A DNA stretch of 32,662 nt from IMG/VR virus record IMGVR_UViG_3300046369_000653, positions 1 through 32,662 of that record. One strand, 5' to 3'. Origin of the DNA: a virus. Shown piece after piece: positions 15,238 through 24,535 of the stretch. Positions within the stretch are counted from its first letter, which is position 1. Every line of letters starts with the position of its first letter. Below the pieces are notes generated by a model. That model was not told the origin of the DNA. It ran no database searches and was given only the letters and a program-made list of their open reading frames with translations. Made by a program: the position numbers and the translations under genes.

Positions 15238-18069
15238 ATGTCATATCAAAATCTTAGATTCTTTGATAATAATTCTAACGAATTAAATTTAGAATACAAC
15301 AGTGAACTGGGATATTCAGAAGGAACTGCGTTTTTACCAGAGGTATCTACAGGTCTTTATGAAACTCTTAACATATATGTATTAGAAGAGGTAAGAGACA
15401 ATTTAGATAACCCTAGGTTTGTACACCCAATATCGACAGACGCTAACAACACTTCTTTGAAATTTAAATTTACTTCAGAATATGGAGAAAGTGAAGACAT
15501 TTTCTTGTATAGTGGCAAGATGATAAAGGGAGATCTTGAAGTAATTGTAGATGAAACTCAATTAAGTGAAATGAAACCTAATACACTTTATAGTGGGTTA
15601 GATTCCGAAAATTTTAAAATAGTTTCACCAACAGCTGACATGTTACAGCCCACTGCTTGTATTGCAAATGTCGCTTTAAGTTCTAGTGTAGAAGGTTTTC
15701 ATATTAGAACACTTGAAATATATGCGCACACCAATGGCATTGATACTAAAGTAGCCTCTTTAAAAATATATGGTGAAGTTGTTGCAGAAGACGAAAGATT
15801 AAAAGATCTTTTGACTAATATGGCTCTTAACTTAGATGAAATGGATTATCTTATTTTTAGAGAATCTGATATTAAAGATCTTGGTGTAGATTATAAAGTT
15901 TTAAATAGAAAAAGAAAAGAACTTTTATTACAGGCTTCTACTATAAAGCCATTTATCGGTACATATAAGGCTCTACTAAATGTTATTGATTTTTATGGAT
16001 ATAATAATGTAAGCCTTAGAGAATATTGGTTAAATATAAATGAAAGTGCAGAGGGATTCGGTAAGATGATTGTTGTTCCTGTTGCTAACCAAACTGAGGT
16101 TGGTTTTTTAGCTAAGAAAAGTAGAAATACTAATCTTCCTAACTCTAACCAAAAGAAAACTTTTAGATTTTCATTAGCATATAGACTAAATGTTCCTACT
16201 GGAAGGTTAAATGAATTTGATTTACCGGAAGTCGAAGAAATTACAGATTTCTCGCCCGATGAAATATTAATTAAGTTATATGCTTTAAAGCGTAAATTAC
16301 AGAGAGAGTATTTACCCCTTAATGCAAAAATCGTAGACATTACAGCGGAAGGAGATTACTTCGATGGCGTTAATCAAAGAGTATGGAATAATCAACAACA
16401 GATTAAAACACAACAATCCGGACAAGACGTACATTACGATGTTTTACCTGATGTTAAAACTATTTATATAGAAGATTTAAGAAAAGTAGATTATAGGTTA
16501 GAAGGAATTAATCAAAAAATAGAAGTATTTAGTAAGACGGAGAGAAACGAATTAGAAGAATCTATACGAAATTTTTATACAGAATGGTATGATGAGGACA
16601 TGTCTTCTTATAATACTATTGAGGGTATACCGATAGGAGCTCCTATTGTTTTAACAGGGACTTCTCTTAAAGATACATGGGATGATGCCGAGTTTACGTT
16701 TATTGACGCAAATGATACCGATGACGATATTGCATATCCAATTTATAATGCAAACGGTACGATAGCCGATGATAGTGAGAATGATTTAAATCTTCAAACA
16801 GGTGGAATAAATCCAACCCAGGACACTTTCTTAACATGGGATGATTGGTGGAAAAGAAGTGTATATGAAATTGAATGGATAATTAAAGGCCCTAGAGGTT
16901 ACTATAAAACTATTAGAGGATCCGTTGACGACTGGTATACTCTTCCCTTAATATTACCATATACGGGAGAATACGCAATAGATGTTGCATTTTGGGATTT
17001 ATATAATGTTAGAAGCATTAGTCATAATAAAAAGATAAATGTTAAATCGAAGAATATACAAGTATATGGTCTTTATCAAAAGCTTACTAAAGAATTAGAT
17101 TGGGCAAACTATAAGTATAATTGGGAAGAAGCTGGTTCTTCATGGGAATGGGGCAGAGAAAACCTAAACACTGTTGAAGAAAACATAGGTACATATTACC
17201 TAACTTTAGATAGAGCTAATTATTTAAATAGTGACGAAGACGGTAAAGAATTTTCAATAAGCAGAAGATATGAAGATTCAAATAGTCCTACTGGGTTTGC
17301 TGAAACAACTGGCGCATATCAATGGAAATCTTTAAGAAAACAGGTATGGAACGACGGACCAACTACCTCATGGAATCAGACTAGAATAGGTGCTGATTTA
17401 AATTCTTCATTTAAATTAGAGTTAAACGGAGATGCAAACGGAACTATAACAGTTTCCCAAATAGATACATTCACTGGTCTAGAAATAATGGAATCATATA
17501 CACCAACTGCAACATATCCTGTAAATCCACAGGATTTATCTGCTTGGAACAATTTACAACAGGAAATTAATAATTTAAATCCTAATCAATATCCTATCTT
17601 TACCAAATTTAATTGGAATCCGATTTATTTTGATTCAGACGGAAATGTTTCAACAGGTATTGAAGGAGTTGATGAATGTACATATATGCTGGTAGTTTCT
17701 AAACAACCAAACGAAAGTTATGATTTCCACAACGCTACGACAACAACAGGAACAATAGATCCTAGCAGCTTTGTTAAATATCAAGCGTATAATCCTAACT
17801 TTAACGACACATATATTATTGACGATCATGACACTATAAGTTTATTAAATCATGTAACATTTTCTTATGATTTAACTAAAATGCCAGGTGTCATAGAGCA
17901 GAAATGGAGATTGATAAATAATAGTGTAAAAAAAGAAGATATATATTATGATAATCAGTGGCTGACATACTTATTCGATACGAAAGGAGAGTATAGTTTA
18001 GAGCTGGAATTAACTGATTTGAATGGAAATAAAAATATAACAAGAAAAAACATCTTAACAATTAAATAA
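15238..18069 (+). CDS. Baseplate wedge protein, gp7 / tail-protein-I-like
   Basis: This 943-residue protein (T4 gp7 is 1032) stands directly after gp6, as in T4. Residues about 190-266 resemble the tail-protein-I domain (P2 gpI). LLTNMALNLDEMDYLIFRES is followed by IKPFIGTYKALLNVIDFYGY and VSLREYWLNI, with the typical 'KGT-x-x-A-L-x-x-(L/I)' helix and E-x-W end. The rest is strand-rich, with several Ig/PKD-like segments, including TGEYAIDVAFWDLYNVRS near residue 580 and a C-terminal YLFDTKGEYSLELELTDLNG. A Trp-rich region (residues 620-715: WANYKYNWEEAGSSWEWGR, then YQWKSLRKQVW) may contact neighbouring baseplate proteins. The wedge role is well supported by order plus the gpI-like domain; the exact equivalence to gp7 is inferred. 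Confidence 0.65.
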   Translation: MSYQNLRFFDNNSNELNLEYNSELGYSEGTAFLPEVSTGLYETLNIYVLEEVRDNLDNPRFVHPISTDANNTSLKFKFTSEYGESEDIFLYSGKMIKGDLEVIVDETQLSEMKPNTLYSGLDSENFKIVSPTADMLQPTACIANVALSSSVEGFHIRTLEIYAHTNGIDTKVASLKIYGEVVAEDERLKDLLTNMALNLDEMDYLIFRESDIKDLGVDYKVLNRKRKELLLQASTIKPFIGTYKALLNVIDFYGYNNVSLREYWLNINESAEGFGKMIVVPVANQTEVGFLAKKSRNTNLPNSNQKKTFRFSLAYRLNVPTGRLNEFDLPEVEEITDFSPDEILIKLYALKRKLQREYLPLNAKIVDITAEGDYFDGVNQRVWNNQQQIKTQQSGQDVHYDVLPDVKTIYIEDLRKVDYRLEGINQKIEVFSKTERNELEESIRNFYTEWYDEDMSSYNTIEGIPIGAPIVLTGTSLKDTWDDAEFTFIDANDTDDDIAYPIYNANGTIADDSENDLNLQTGGINPTQDTFLTWDDWWKRSVYEIEWIIKGPRGYYKTIRGSVDDWYTLPLILPYTGEYAIDVAFWDLYNVRSISHNKKINVKSKNIQVYGLYQKLTKELDWANYKYNWEEAGSSWEWGRENLNTVEENIGTYYLTLDRANYLNSDEDGKEFSISRRYEDSNSPTGFAETTGAYQWKSLRKQVWNDGPTTSWNQTRIGADLNSSFKLELNGDANGTITVSQIDTFTGLEIMESYTPTATYPVNPQDLSAWNNLQQEINNLNPNQYPIFTKFNWNPIYFDSDGNVSTGIEGVDECTYMLVVSKQPNESYDFHNATTTTGTIDPSSFVKYQAYNPNFNDTYIIDDHDTISLLNHVTFSYDLTKMPGVIEQKWRLINNSVKKEDIYYDNQWLTYLFDTKGEYSLELELTDLNGNKNITRKNILTIK

Positions 18070-18070
18070 A

Positions 18071-18631
18071 ATGGCAAGTATTACTACAATTTTAGGGACA
18101 CACAGTCTTTCTTCTTCAAGACTTACTATCAATAACAACTTTGATAACATTAATGAAGAATTAGGTACAATTGAAAATGTCCTAGACACGACACAAGAAA
18201 CACTAACCTTATCGAGTTCAGTTTCAGCAGGTCAACTTTTTGTTAATAACGGAAGTTTAGCTACATTTACTGTAGATGGATCTGCGTTAACATCTGGAGT
18301 TGAATCGACATTTAAAGAAAATGTTATTTTTGAGAAAGGACAACAAGTATCTATAATGGACACTGTTAATTTTCCAACTGGGATTCCAGTAAAAGGAGCA
18401 TATCTATATAATGATGCACAAACCCCTATTTTATTAGGACCTTCTAATCCTGGACAGACTTTAACTGTTATCGGCACTGCTGAATTCTCTATAGATGCAA
18501 GCAACGGTAATCTTAATGGATACGACGCAAACTCTACAATAGACGTTGCAATGAACGGATCTATTAGTTTTATAGGAGATATGAGCGGTAAATGGTATAT
18601 TGTTGGTTCTAACGGAGCAACGATATCTTAA
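18071..18631 (+). CDS. Small beta-rich tail/baseplate structural protein
   Basis: This 186-residue protein starts one base after the gp7-like gene. Residues 1-50 form a helical attachment or oligomerisation region with the motif SSSRLTINNNFDNINEELG, a 'SR-x-x-IN-x-NF' pattern that I associate with fibre-like virion proteins. The remainder is beta-rich and Gly/Asn/Ser-rich, ending in NGSISFIGDMSGKWYIVGSN, which looks like the closing strand of a compact jelly-roll or fibre-head domain. No enzymatic motif is visible. It could be a small fibre, a baseplate cap or a virion surface decoration. Its place between wedge genes and the large peripheral proteins favours a baseplate or fibre role. Confidence 0.55.
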   Translation: MASITTILGTHSLSSSRLTINNNFDNINEELGTIENVLDTTQETLTLSSSVSAGQLFVNNGSLATFTVDGSALTSGVESTFKENVIFEKGQQVSIMDTVNFPTGIPVKGAYLYNDAQTPILLGPSNPGQTLTVIGTAEFSIDASNGNLNGYDANSTIDVAMNGSISFIGDMSGKWYIVGSNGATIS

Positions 18632-18654
18632 TTAAAATAAAAACAATTAATTAG

Positions 18655-20649
18655 ATGGCTACACCACTAATAAGGATTCCACAGGAACAAGGAGGTACGA
18701 TGTATGCGTTTGCTAATGCAGCAAGGGATCTGACACGTGCGTACTATAATCCCGATATCAATTTTGAATTTTCTAAATTTGCATTACTAGACTTGCCGGT
18801 ATATGCTGATTTTGCATTAAGCGATGATAACGACCCTCACTCTGGCCCTAATTATATCAAATATACAAATTTATATGAAGCTGGCGGCGGAGAAGGTGCG
18901 GATCCATATAGCGATATAGCACATGATGGTAACGGAAATGTGCATTTTGCACAAACTTTTCAAAGCTATGCTCTTAATTTAGAGAATTTGCTTCTTAACC
19001 CAGAGGTTAATGATGATTTTGACGATGTTTTATTTCAAAGTGACGCTGAAAAAATATTCTTTAAATACCTATATCATATTAATGCAATAAGAGTAAGAAC
19101 TGCAACTTCACAAGAAGTTTCAACAGGATATTCTAGAATGATAGAGCTAGATGATTCTACTCAAGCTGGTTCTGAATATAGTCAAGTTATAAAATACATT
19201 GGAAATATCGATGTAACTAACGATAAGAATTATAAAGGGCAACAGTACAACGAAATATTTGTTAACGTTCCTTCTTCTGTAGGATATACTCCTGAAGTTT
19301 TATTAGAAACATCTAAGTTTAATACTAATAATATTAAATTTAATCCAAGCTTTGATGGCATGATTGAAGGAAGAACAACAGATGACATTCATCCAAATCA
19401 TCCTCTTTTAGATTTACAAGCCTATGGTGATCAAGATGATGGAACTTATAATACTAATGAAAATGAAATTCCAACATTTGGAATAGACTTTAACGCTTCT
19501 GCATATTCTAAAATAATAAACGATCCTAAGTTAGATACATTATTAGACTATTCAAAGAGAGGTGGTGATTTTAGATTTAATGCAATATTAGTTTATTACG
19601 ATTTATACTCTAAATCTAATATAGGTAATAAGGCTACTAACCTTTATGGTATAATTTTATTAGACAACTGGAAAGAAGATACTTCTAACGATGGATGGTA
19701 TATTCCGGAATTAACAAAATATAAGCCAAATGAAGTAACTGGACTTAATGGTAATGCATTTGCTCTTAAATTAAATCTCAAATTTAATTCTTCATTAGAC
19801 AATGTAGGTATAGAGAAAAATGTAAACGATTATTCTACATTTTCAATGGATATTTTCTTAGACACGACAAGTGCTTTGGAAAATGCAGTTCAATTATTAA
19901 GAGATGCAAATAGCAGATATATTGATATTTCTAATAAAGTTGAGATGTTAGAAAGTTTCTTTTTGACTTCTGAAAATTTACAAGGAATATCTACAAGATT
20001 GGACTTAATTGAAAAAGACGTTGAAAATGCAACACTTAATTTTCAAGACGAAAGAAGTATCATGGACTTAATAACAGATACTAGTTCTAGGCTAAATCAG
20101 GTGATATCTGGTGACATTCCTACGGAATTACAATATAATACTGATGTTTTAGAATCAGGTAACACAGGAGTCTCTATTGATAAATCAAGTAACGGTAAAG
20201 TTAAAATAAGTTGTATCAATTACGGATATTCTTTAAGCCCTGCCTATGTGTTTGATACTATTTCTAACACGAACGAAAGAATAATAGATAACAGCGGTCC
20301 TTTTTTACCGTCTGAATCTTCTACTAAAGCAGTTTGGCAAAGATTAAAAGAGTATGATAATTTAGTTAGAGTTTACACGGCCTTTGACGAGAGCTTTGAT
20401 TCTAATCTAAATATATACCTAGACGATACTGTAACATCATGGAAAAAAGGACAAGTTGTTAGAGTAACTTTTAAAAATAAAATCAAAAACTTACAATCTA
20501 ATTCTATTACAATGTGGACAGATAAAGAAGGTGGATGGTCTCAAAAGATTTCAATCTCAGCTTCTTCTCTATTGAGTGCCACTCCCTATATAGAAATAGT
20601 TTGTGTTGATGAAATAAACAAAACGTTTGAATACGATATTTTAAGATAA
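18655..20649 (+). CDS. 664-residue baseplate-peripheral structural protein
   Basis: The N-terminus (residues 1-65) has a distinctive stretch, EQGGTMYAFANAARDLTRAY followed by FEFSKFALLDLPVY, of the kind seen in phage structural proteins that dock on the baseplate. A long mixed region follows, rich in Asn, Asp and Tyr. A helical, coiled-coil-like segment lies at residues 420-486 (ISNKVEMLESFF, SENLQGISTRLDLIEKDVEN, SRLNQVIS). The C-terminal 170 residues are beta-rich with several Trp (VTSWKKGQVVRVTFKNK, TMWTDKEGGWSQKISIS), like a carbohydrate-binding or fibre-junction domain. The middle coiled coil suggests a trimer. The gene starts after 23 AT-rich bases and is followed one base later by the next gene. 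It lies where T4 has genes 8-11, but I see no direct similarity to them. Confidence 0.55.
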   Translation: MATPLIRIPQEQGGTMYAFANAARDLTRAYYNPDINFEFSKFALLDLPVYADFALSDDNDPHSGPNYIKYTNLYEAGGGEGADPYSDIAHDGNGNVHFAQTFQSYALNLENLLLNPEVNDDFDDVLFQSDAEKIFFKYLYHINAIRVRTATSQEVSTGYSRMIELDDSTQAGSEYSQVIKYIGNIDVTNDKNYKGQQYNEIFVNVPSSVGYTPEVLLETSKFNTNNIKFNPSFDGMIEGRTTDDIHPNHPLLDLQAYGDQDDGTYNTNENEIPTFGIDFNASAYSKIINDPKLDTLLDYSKRGGDFRFNAILVYYDLYSKSNIGNKATNLYGIILLDNWKEDTSNDGWYIPELTKYKPNEVTGLNGNAFALKLNLKFNSSLDNVGIEKNVNDYSTFSMDIFLDTTSALENAVQLLRDANSRYIDISNKVEMLESFFLTSENLQGISTRLDLIEKDVENATLNFQDERSIMDLITDTSSRLNQVISGDIPTELQYNTDVLESGNTGVSIDKSSNGKVKISCINYGYSLSPAYVFDTISNTNERIIDNSGPFLPSESSTKAVWQRLKEYDNLVRVYTAFDESFDSNLNIYLDDTVTSWKKGQVVRVTFKNKIKNLQSNSITMWTDKEGGWSQKISISASSLLSATPYIEIVCVDEINKTFEYDILR

Positions 20650-20650
20650 T

Positions 20651-23600
20651 ATGAGCGCTAGCAATTCTATATCACACTTACTCGAACAGTTTCTTGAATT
20701 AAATACTAATTCACTAGAAACTTTTGAGCGTATCAATGAGGCTATTTCTACAGATAAAGAAACAGTTACTATTGATTTATTCGATAATCGCACAGGCGAA
20801 ATGACTGCGATTCAAATTCCAGCATTTGGTTTTTTGAAAAGAGAAATTGAAAGACTTGATAAGAATTTAACCGCAATAAGCGGCATTGACACTTCAAGTG
20901 CTAATGTTAAACTTAAAGATGGTTCTTATAGAAAAATACATACTTCTAGATTAAAAGGTCCTTCAGCCCCTATAACATCTTTAGCAACTCCTAAAGAATT
21001 TAACACTAAGCTAAACGATTTCTTTGAAGATTTTTTAAATCCACTATTAACAATTAACCTTGATGTTAAAGGTCAAATTCCAGTGGACACTGAAAGAGTA
21101 TACACTGAAAGGTTTATATTTGATGATGAAGACGCTACAACAGCCGAATCTTTTGACGAAATCTATAAAGGTCAAAATGATATTAATTATGAAAAGTTTG
21201 TAGCTAAAATTAAAGAAGACGGATTAAAATATAGAATTGATGCAGAAACAGTGGATATGCCAGTTAGGTCTATTCAATATACTGGTTCTTTCGGTGTGTT
21301 TAAAGTTCAAAACGTAGCTAAGACGGTAATAGTTGATGGCGTTAGTCAAACTAAAACGGTAAAAGTATATACTTTAAATAAACTAACATATTCTGACGCA
21401 AATAAAACAATGAAAGACACTGAATCTTTAAAGATAGGTGATTCATTAGTTGTAAATAACAAAGAATATAATACAAGGTATATTGTAAAATCGATAGATG
21501 TTTCAACTTCTCAAATTGAGCTATCTTTACTTGAAGGATATGCTCCTATAAAAATAGGTTCGGATTCTTTAAGAATATACAAAGATATAGATTTATCAGT
21601 AGATGTTGAAATTAAAGTTGGATTTAACGAAAGACAAGTTGTTTTTGTTAAGCCAATTGACCCTATTTCTAAAATACCTTCAACAGATTATTCACCAGGT
21701 ATTGCGTTTTTCTCAAATGAATTGACAATACAAGATGAAGACGGAATAGTTACTACTCTTTCTAAATATTATAAAGAAGAAGTAGCTGATTTCGGACAGT
21801 TTATAAAGGCTTTAAAGGTAGATTATATCCCACCGGCTTCGGTAGGATTAATTCCAGATTCACCTGACGTTATTGTTGATAACTTTAAGGTAACTCAAAT
21901 TAATAAACACCTTACTGAAAATGCTACAGTTGAAAAGGTTAAAGCTATTAAGTCTGAAAAGATGGCTGCAAAGCAAGTTATTAAAAAGTTGGACGGAACT
22001 ATTAAAAAGAAGCGTTTATTAATAGCTACTAAAAAGTTTTCTTCTAAAATAGAAAGAAATAGAGAAAAGAATGAATTAGTTTCTTTAATTAGAGAAAAAG
22101 CAGCTGAAACTAAAGTGTTTTCTTCAAGTGTTGGTGAAATAAAAGCTATCGCAGAATCAAATGAATTACCAAAGGTTTCTCCTAAATATAGGGTAAGAGG
22201 TTTTTGGTCTATTCCTGATGCTAAAAAAGTAGGTGAAGAAATATCACAGGAAGTGGTTCAATTCATAGCCAGATATAGATATATTTCTGCTACCGGTAAA
22301 ACTTCGGTAATAGAACAAATTAAATTCAACAAAAAAACTGCTGCATTTTCTAATTGGGTTGAAGTAAAAGGCCCTGTTAGAAAAAGAGAAAAGCAGGCCG
22401 ATGGAGGTTTTAGATGGGTTATGGAATCTGAAGAAGATGCGGAAGCAATCAACTTTAATTCTATAGATCTTCCAATTAGACCAGGTGAGAAAATTGAGAT
22501 GATGGTAAAATCTGTTTCTGAAGCAGGTTTTCCAACAACACCCGTTGAATCAGAATGGTCAGAAATAATTACAATTCCATTTCCAGAAGGAGAAATTGCA
22601 ACTGATGGAGCAAACACCTTAGTTAATCAAAACGATTTAGATAATGTAAAGGTAGAAATTAATGATGATTTAGAAGCACAAGGTTTATTTCAGCATCTAG
22701 ATTCAGGATTTACATCTAACGATACGTTCTTTGCACATGGTGCAGATAGCTTAGCTTCTGGTTTCTTAACTGGAGAACAAAGCCCTATTAGCGTATACGA
22801 TAAGCTATTAGAATTACAAAATCAATTAGAAAGATTACAGGCTAAAGTTGAGGGTACTGTTGGTGAGCTGATGATTAAAATAGTAGACGAAGATGGAACT
22901 GCGACGATAGTTAAAAATAATACCAGTGCTAAAATATTTGCAGGATATTATACGGATAACGCTCCAACCGGTGAAACTAAAGGGTACATTGTTACTAAAA
23001 ACTTTAAAATAGAATTACATAACAGTAAAGCATCTGATCTAGAATTATCTGCTAGAATAGTAGGAGACTTAAAACAACCTGCATACGTATCTACTAACAC
23101 ATCAGAATATGGACTTGGTATTATAAACGTTGATACTTCTGATGAACAAACCGGTGCCTTTGGCCCAGCTGATGCTATAGCAAATGATGCATATTATACA
23201 AGTGAAGGAAGATATGATCAAGTTCCTGTCGTTTATCAAAACTTAACAGGAGATGGAAATTCTTACAATCATTTTTCACCTTCCCCTGAACAGTCTACGC
23301 AATTGAACGGACAATATATTTATTCAAGGTTTAGGAATATATCTAATAATGGATCATTATACAATACAGAGGACCCGGACAATGATACTGTAGTTACCGC
23401 GGTAAGAAATGGTGTTACAACAGCTGAATATGGATTAAGTTATAAATTTAGAAATCCTTCCACCGGTCAAACTTCAGCAGCATCGTTCCAGTCTGGTACT
23501 AGGCCACATCTAAGAGATTTTTCTACTATAGTTACAGACGCTACGTGTGAAATTACTGATACCCCCGAGACTTCAAATGATGAAGCAGCTGCTTTGGCTT

Positions 23601-24478
23601 CTCCAGATTTTATATGGAATGGAACGTACGATGGTGGAAGTCTAGAAGCCGGAAGTGGAAATGCTGCCGGAGTATTAGATCTAGCTAAACTTTCTACAGT
23701 AGGAGCCGCTGATTATGATAGAGGTATATACTTATCAAAATTCCATCCAATCTTAACTGAAGGAGACCCTACGACTAGGTTATCGGTAGTTGATATTATA
23801 GGCCAAGGTTTAATTTCTATGCCTAAATACGCTGTTAAAAGAGCTAACGATAAAGATGGAAAACAACAAACACCATATCAACCTCTTTCAATTACATTTA
23901 GAGATGGAGGAGAATCAGGACCTATAGATAGAGAAGGCTCTATAATTGCTAGAAAATCTGTAAAGAATTCTTTTGAAGAAAATGATCAATATTTATTAGG
24001 TGGACTTTCATGCGGTTCTTTCTTATATCTTTCTCCTATAAATCAAAATAGCTTATCAGTCGATGGACCTAATAAGTTTGGTAAGAAAATAGTAGAAGGT
24101 GGAAGTCAGAATGCAGTTTCAGTGGATATGGTATTTCAATATAGAATGACAGATTATCACGGTAAAGATACGGCTGGTAAAGGTAGAGTTGGTGGAATAT
24201 ATGGTAATACGTTCTCTAATTTAACATATTCTAAGAAAATTGGACTAGACATCATTGATACGTATAAAACTGAATTTAAATTTGATGTTGAAGTATATGC
24301 TAAGTATAAAGCGACAGGAACCAATAAAAACAGTATTAACAAAGTAATGCTACAGAGTTATAGAACGGGTACTGGTGGTAACTGGTGGTTTAACAGAAGA
24401 AGATTCTTTACTGGTTCATACTACAATGCATTTGGATCATCTAGATTATACGATTTTGATGCTCGTCCATTTAGGTAA
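20651..24478 (+). CDS. 1275-residue structural protein with coiled coils and FnIII-like domain
   Basis: The protein has four parts visible by eye. Residues 1-110 form a helical N-terminus (FGFLKREIERLDKNLTAISG). Residues 110-420 are beta-rich. Residues about 423-505 are Lys/Glu-rich and helical, probably coiled coil (KSEKMAAKQVIKKLDG, IERNREKNELVSLIREKAAE). Residues about 507-640 are a strand-rich, fibronectin-III-like segment (VVQFIARYRYISATG, MMVKSVSEAGFPTTPVESEW). A second short coiled coil (LLELQNQLERLQAKVEG) follows at 715-741, then a long Asn/Gly/Ser/Thr-rich beta region ending in an aromatic-Arg tail (GNWWFNRRRFF). This looks like a trimeric baseplate-to-fibre connector. It starts one base after the preceding gene and is followed by a 57-base gap with a promoter-like motif. 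Confidence 0.55.
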   Translation: MSASNSISHLLEQFLELNTNSLETFERINEAISTDKETVTIDLFDNRTGEMTAIQIPAFGFLKREIERLDKNLTAISGIDTSSANVKLKDGSYRKIHTSRLKGPSAPITSLATPKEFNTKLNDFFEDFLNPLLTINLDVKGQIPVDTERVYTERFIFDDEDATTAESFDEIYKGQNDINYEKFVAKIKEDGLKYRIDAETVDMPVRSIQYTGSFGVFKVQNVAKTVIVDGVSQTKTVKVYTLNKLTYSDANKTMKDTESLKIGDSLVVNNKEYNTRYIVKSIDVSTSQIELSLLEGYAPIKIGSDSLRIYKDIDLSVDVEIKVGFNERQVVFVKPIDPISKIPSTDYSPGIAFFSNELTIQDEDGIVTTLSKYYKEEVADFGQFIKALKVDYIPPASVGLIPDSPDVIVDNFKVTQINKHLTENATVEKVKAIKSEKMAAKQVIKKLDGTIKKKRLLIATKKFSSKIERNREKNELVSLIREKAAETKVFSSSVGEIKAIAESNELPKVSPKYRVRGFWSIPDAKKVGEEISQEVVQFIARYRYISATGKTSVIEQIKFNKKTAAFSNWVEVKGPVRKREKQADGGFRWVMESEEDAEAINFNSIDLPIRPGEKIEMMVKSVSEAGFPTTPVESEWSEIITIPFPEGEIATDGANTLVNQNDLDNVKVEINDDLEAQGLFQHLDSGFTSNDTFFAHGADSLASGFLTGEQSPISVYDKLLELQNQLERLQAKVEGTVGELMIKIVDEDGTATIVKNNTSAKIFAGYYTDNAPTGETKGYIVTKNFKIELHNSKASDLELSARIVGDLKQPAYVSTNTSEYGLGIINVDTSDEQTGAFGPADAIANDAYYTSEGRYDQVPVVYQNLTGDGNSYNHFSPSPEQSTQLNGQYIYSRFRNISNNGSLYNTEDPDNDTVVTAVRNGVTTAEYGLSYKFRNPSTGQTSAASFQSGTRPHLRDFSTIVTDATCEITDTPETSNDEAAALASPDFIWNGTYDGGSLEAGSGNAAGVLDLAKLSTVGAADYDRGIYLSKFHPILTEGDPTTRLSVVDIIGQGLISMPKYAVKRANDKDGKQQTPYQPLSITFRDGGESGPIDREGSIIARKSVKNSFEENDQYLLGGLSCGSFLYLSPINQNSLSVDGPNKFGKKIVEGGSQNAVSVDMVFQYRMTDYHGKDTAGKGRVGGIYGNTFSNLTYSKKIGLDIIDTYKTEFKFDVEVYAKYKATGTNKNSINKVMLQSYRTGTGGNWWFNRRRFFTGSYYNAFGSSRLYDFDARPFR

Positions 24479-24499
24479 TATCCTGCTGTAGGAAAGCAT

Positions 24500-24510
24500 G
24501 ATATATACTC
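24500..24510 (+). promoter_or_regulatory. Late-promoter-like motif upstream of the largest gene
   Basis: GATATATACTC lies in the 57-base gap after the 1275-residue gene, 25 bases before the ATG at 24536. The spacing matches the copies upstream of 1667, 9177 and 10611, where the motif also ends 24-34 bases before the ATG. It would start a separate transcript for the largest structural gene and the fibre gene. Confidence 0.45.
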
Positions 24511-24535
24511 TAACAAAAATAGAGTCTATTCATAA

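Noticed and set aside
17940-17950. TATATAT run inside the gp7-like gene
   Set aside because: It resembles the promoter core, but such runs are common in AT-rich coding sequence; there is no gap or start codon following it.
24481-24493. Short hairpin TCCT-GCTGT-AGGA after the 1275-residue gene
   Set aside because: The stem has only 4 bp and there is no U-tract, so it is not a credible terminator.
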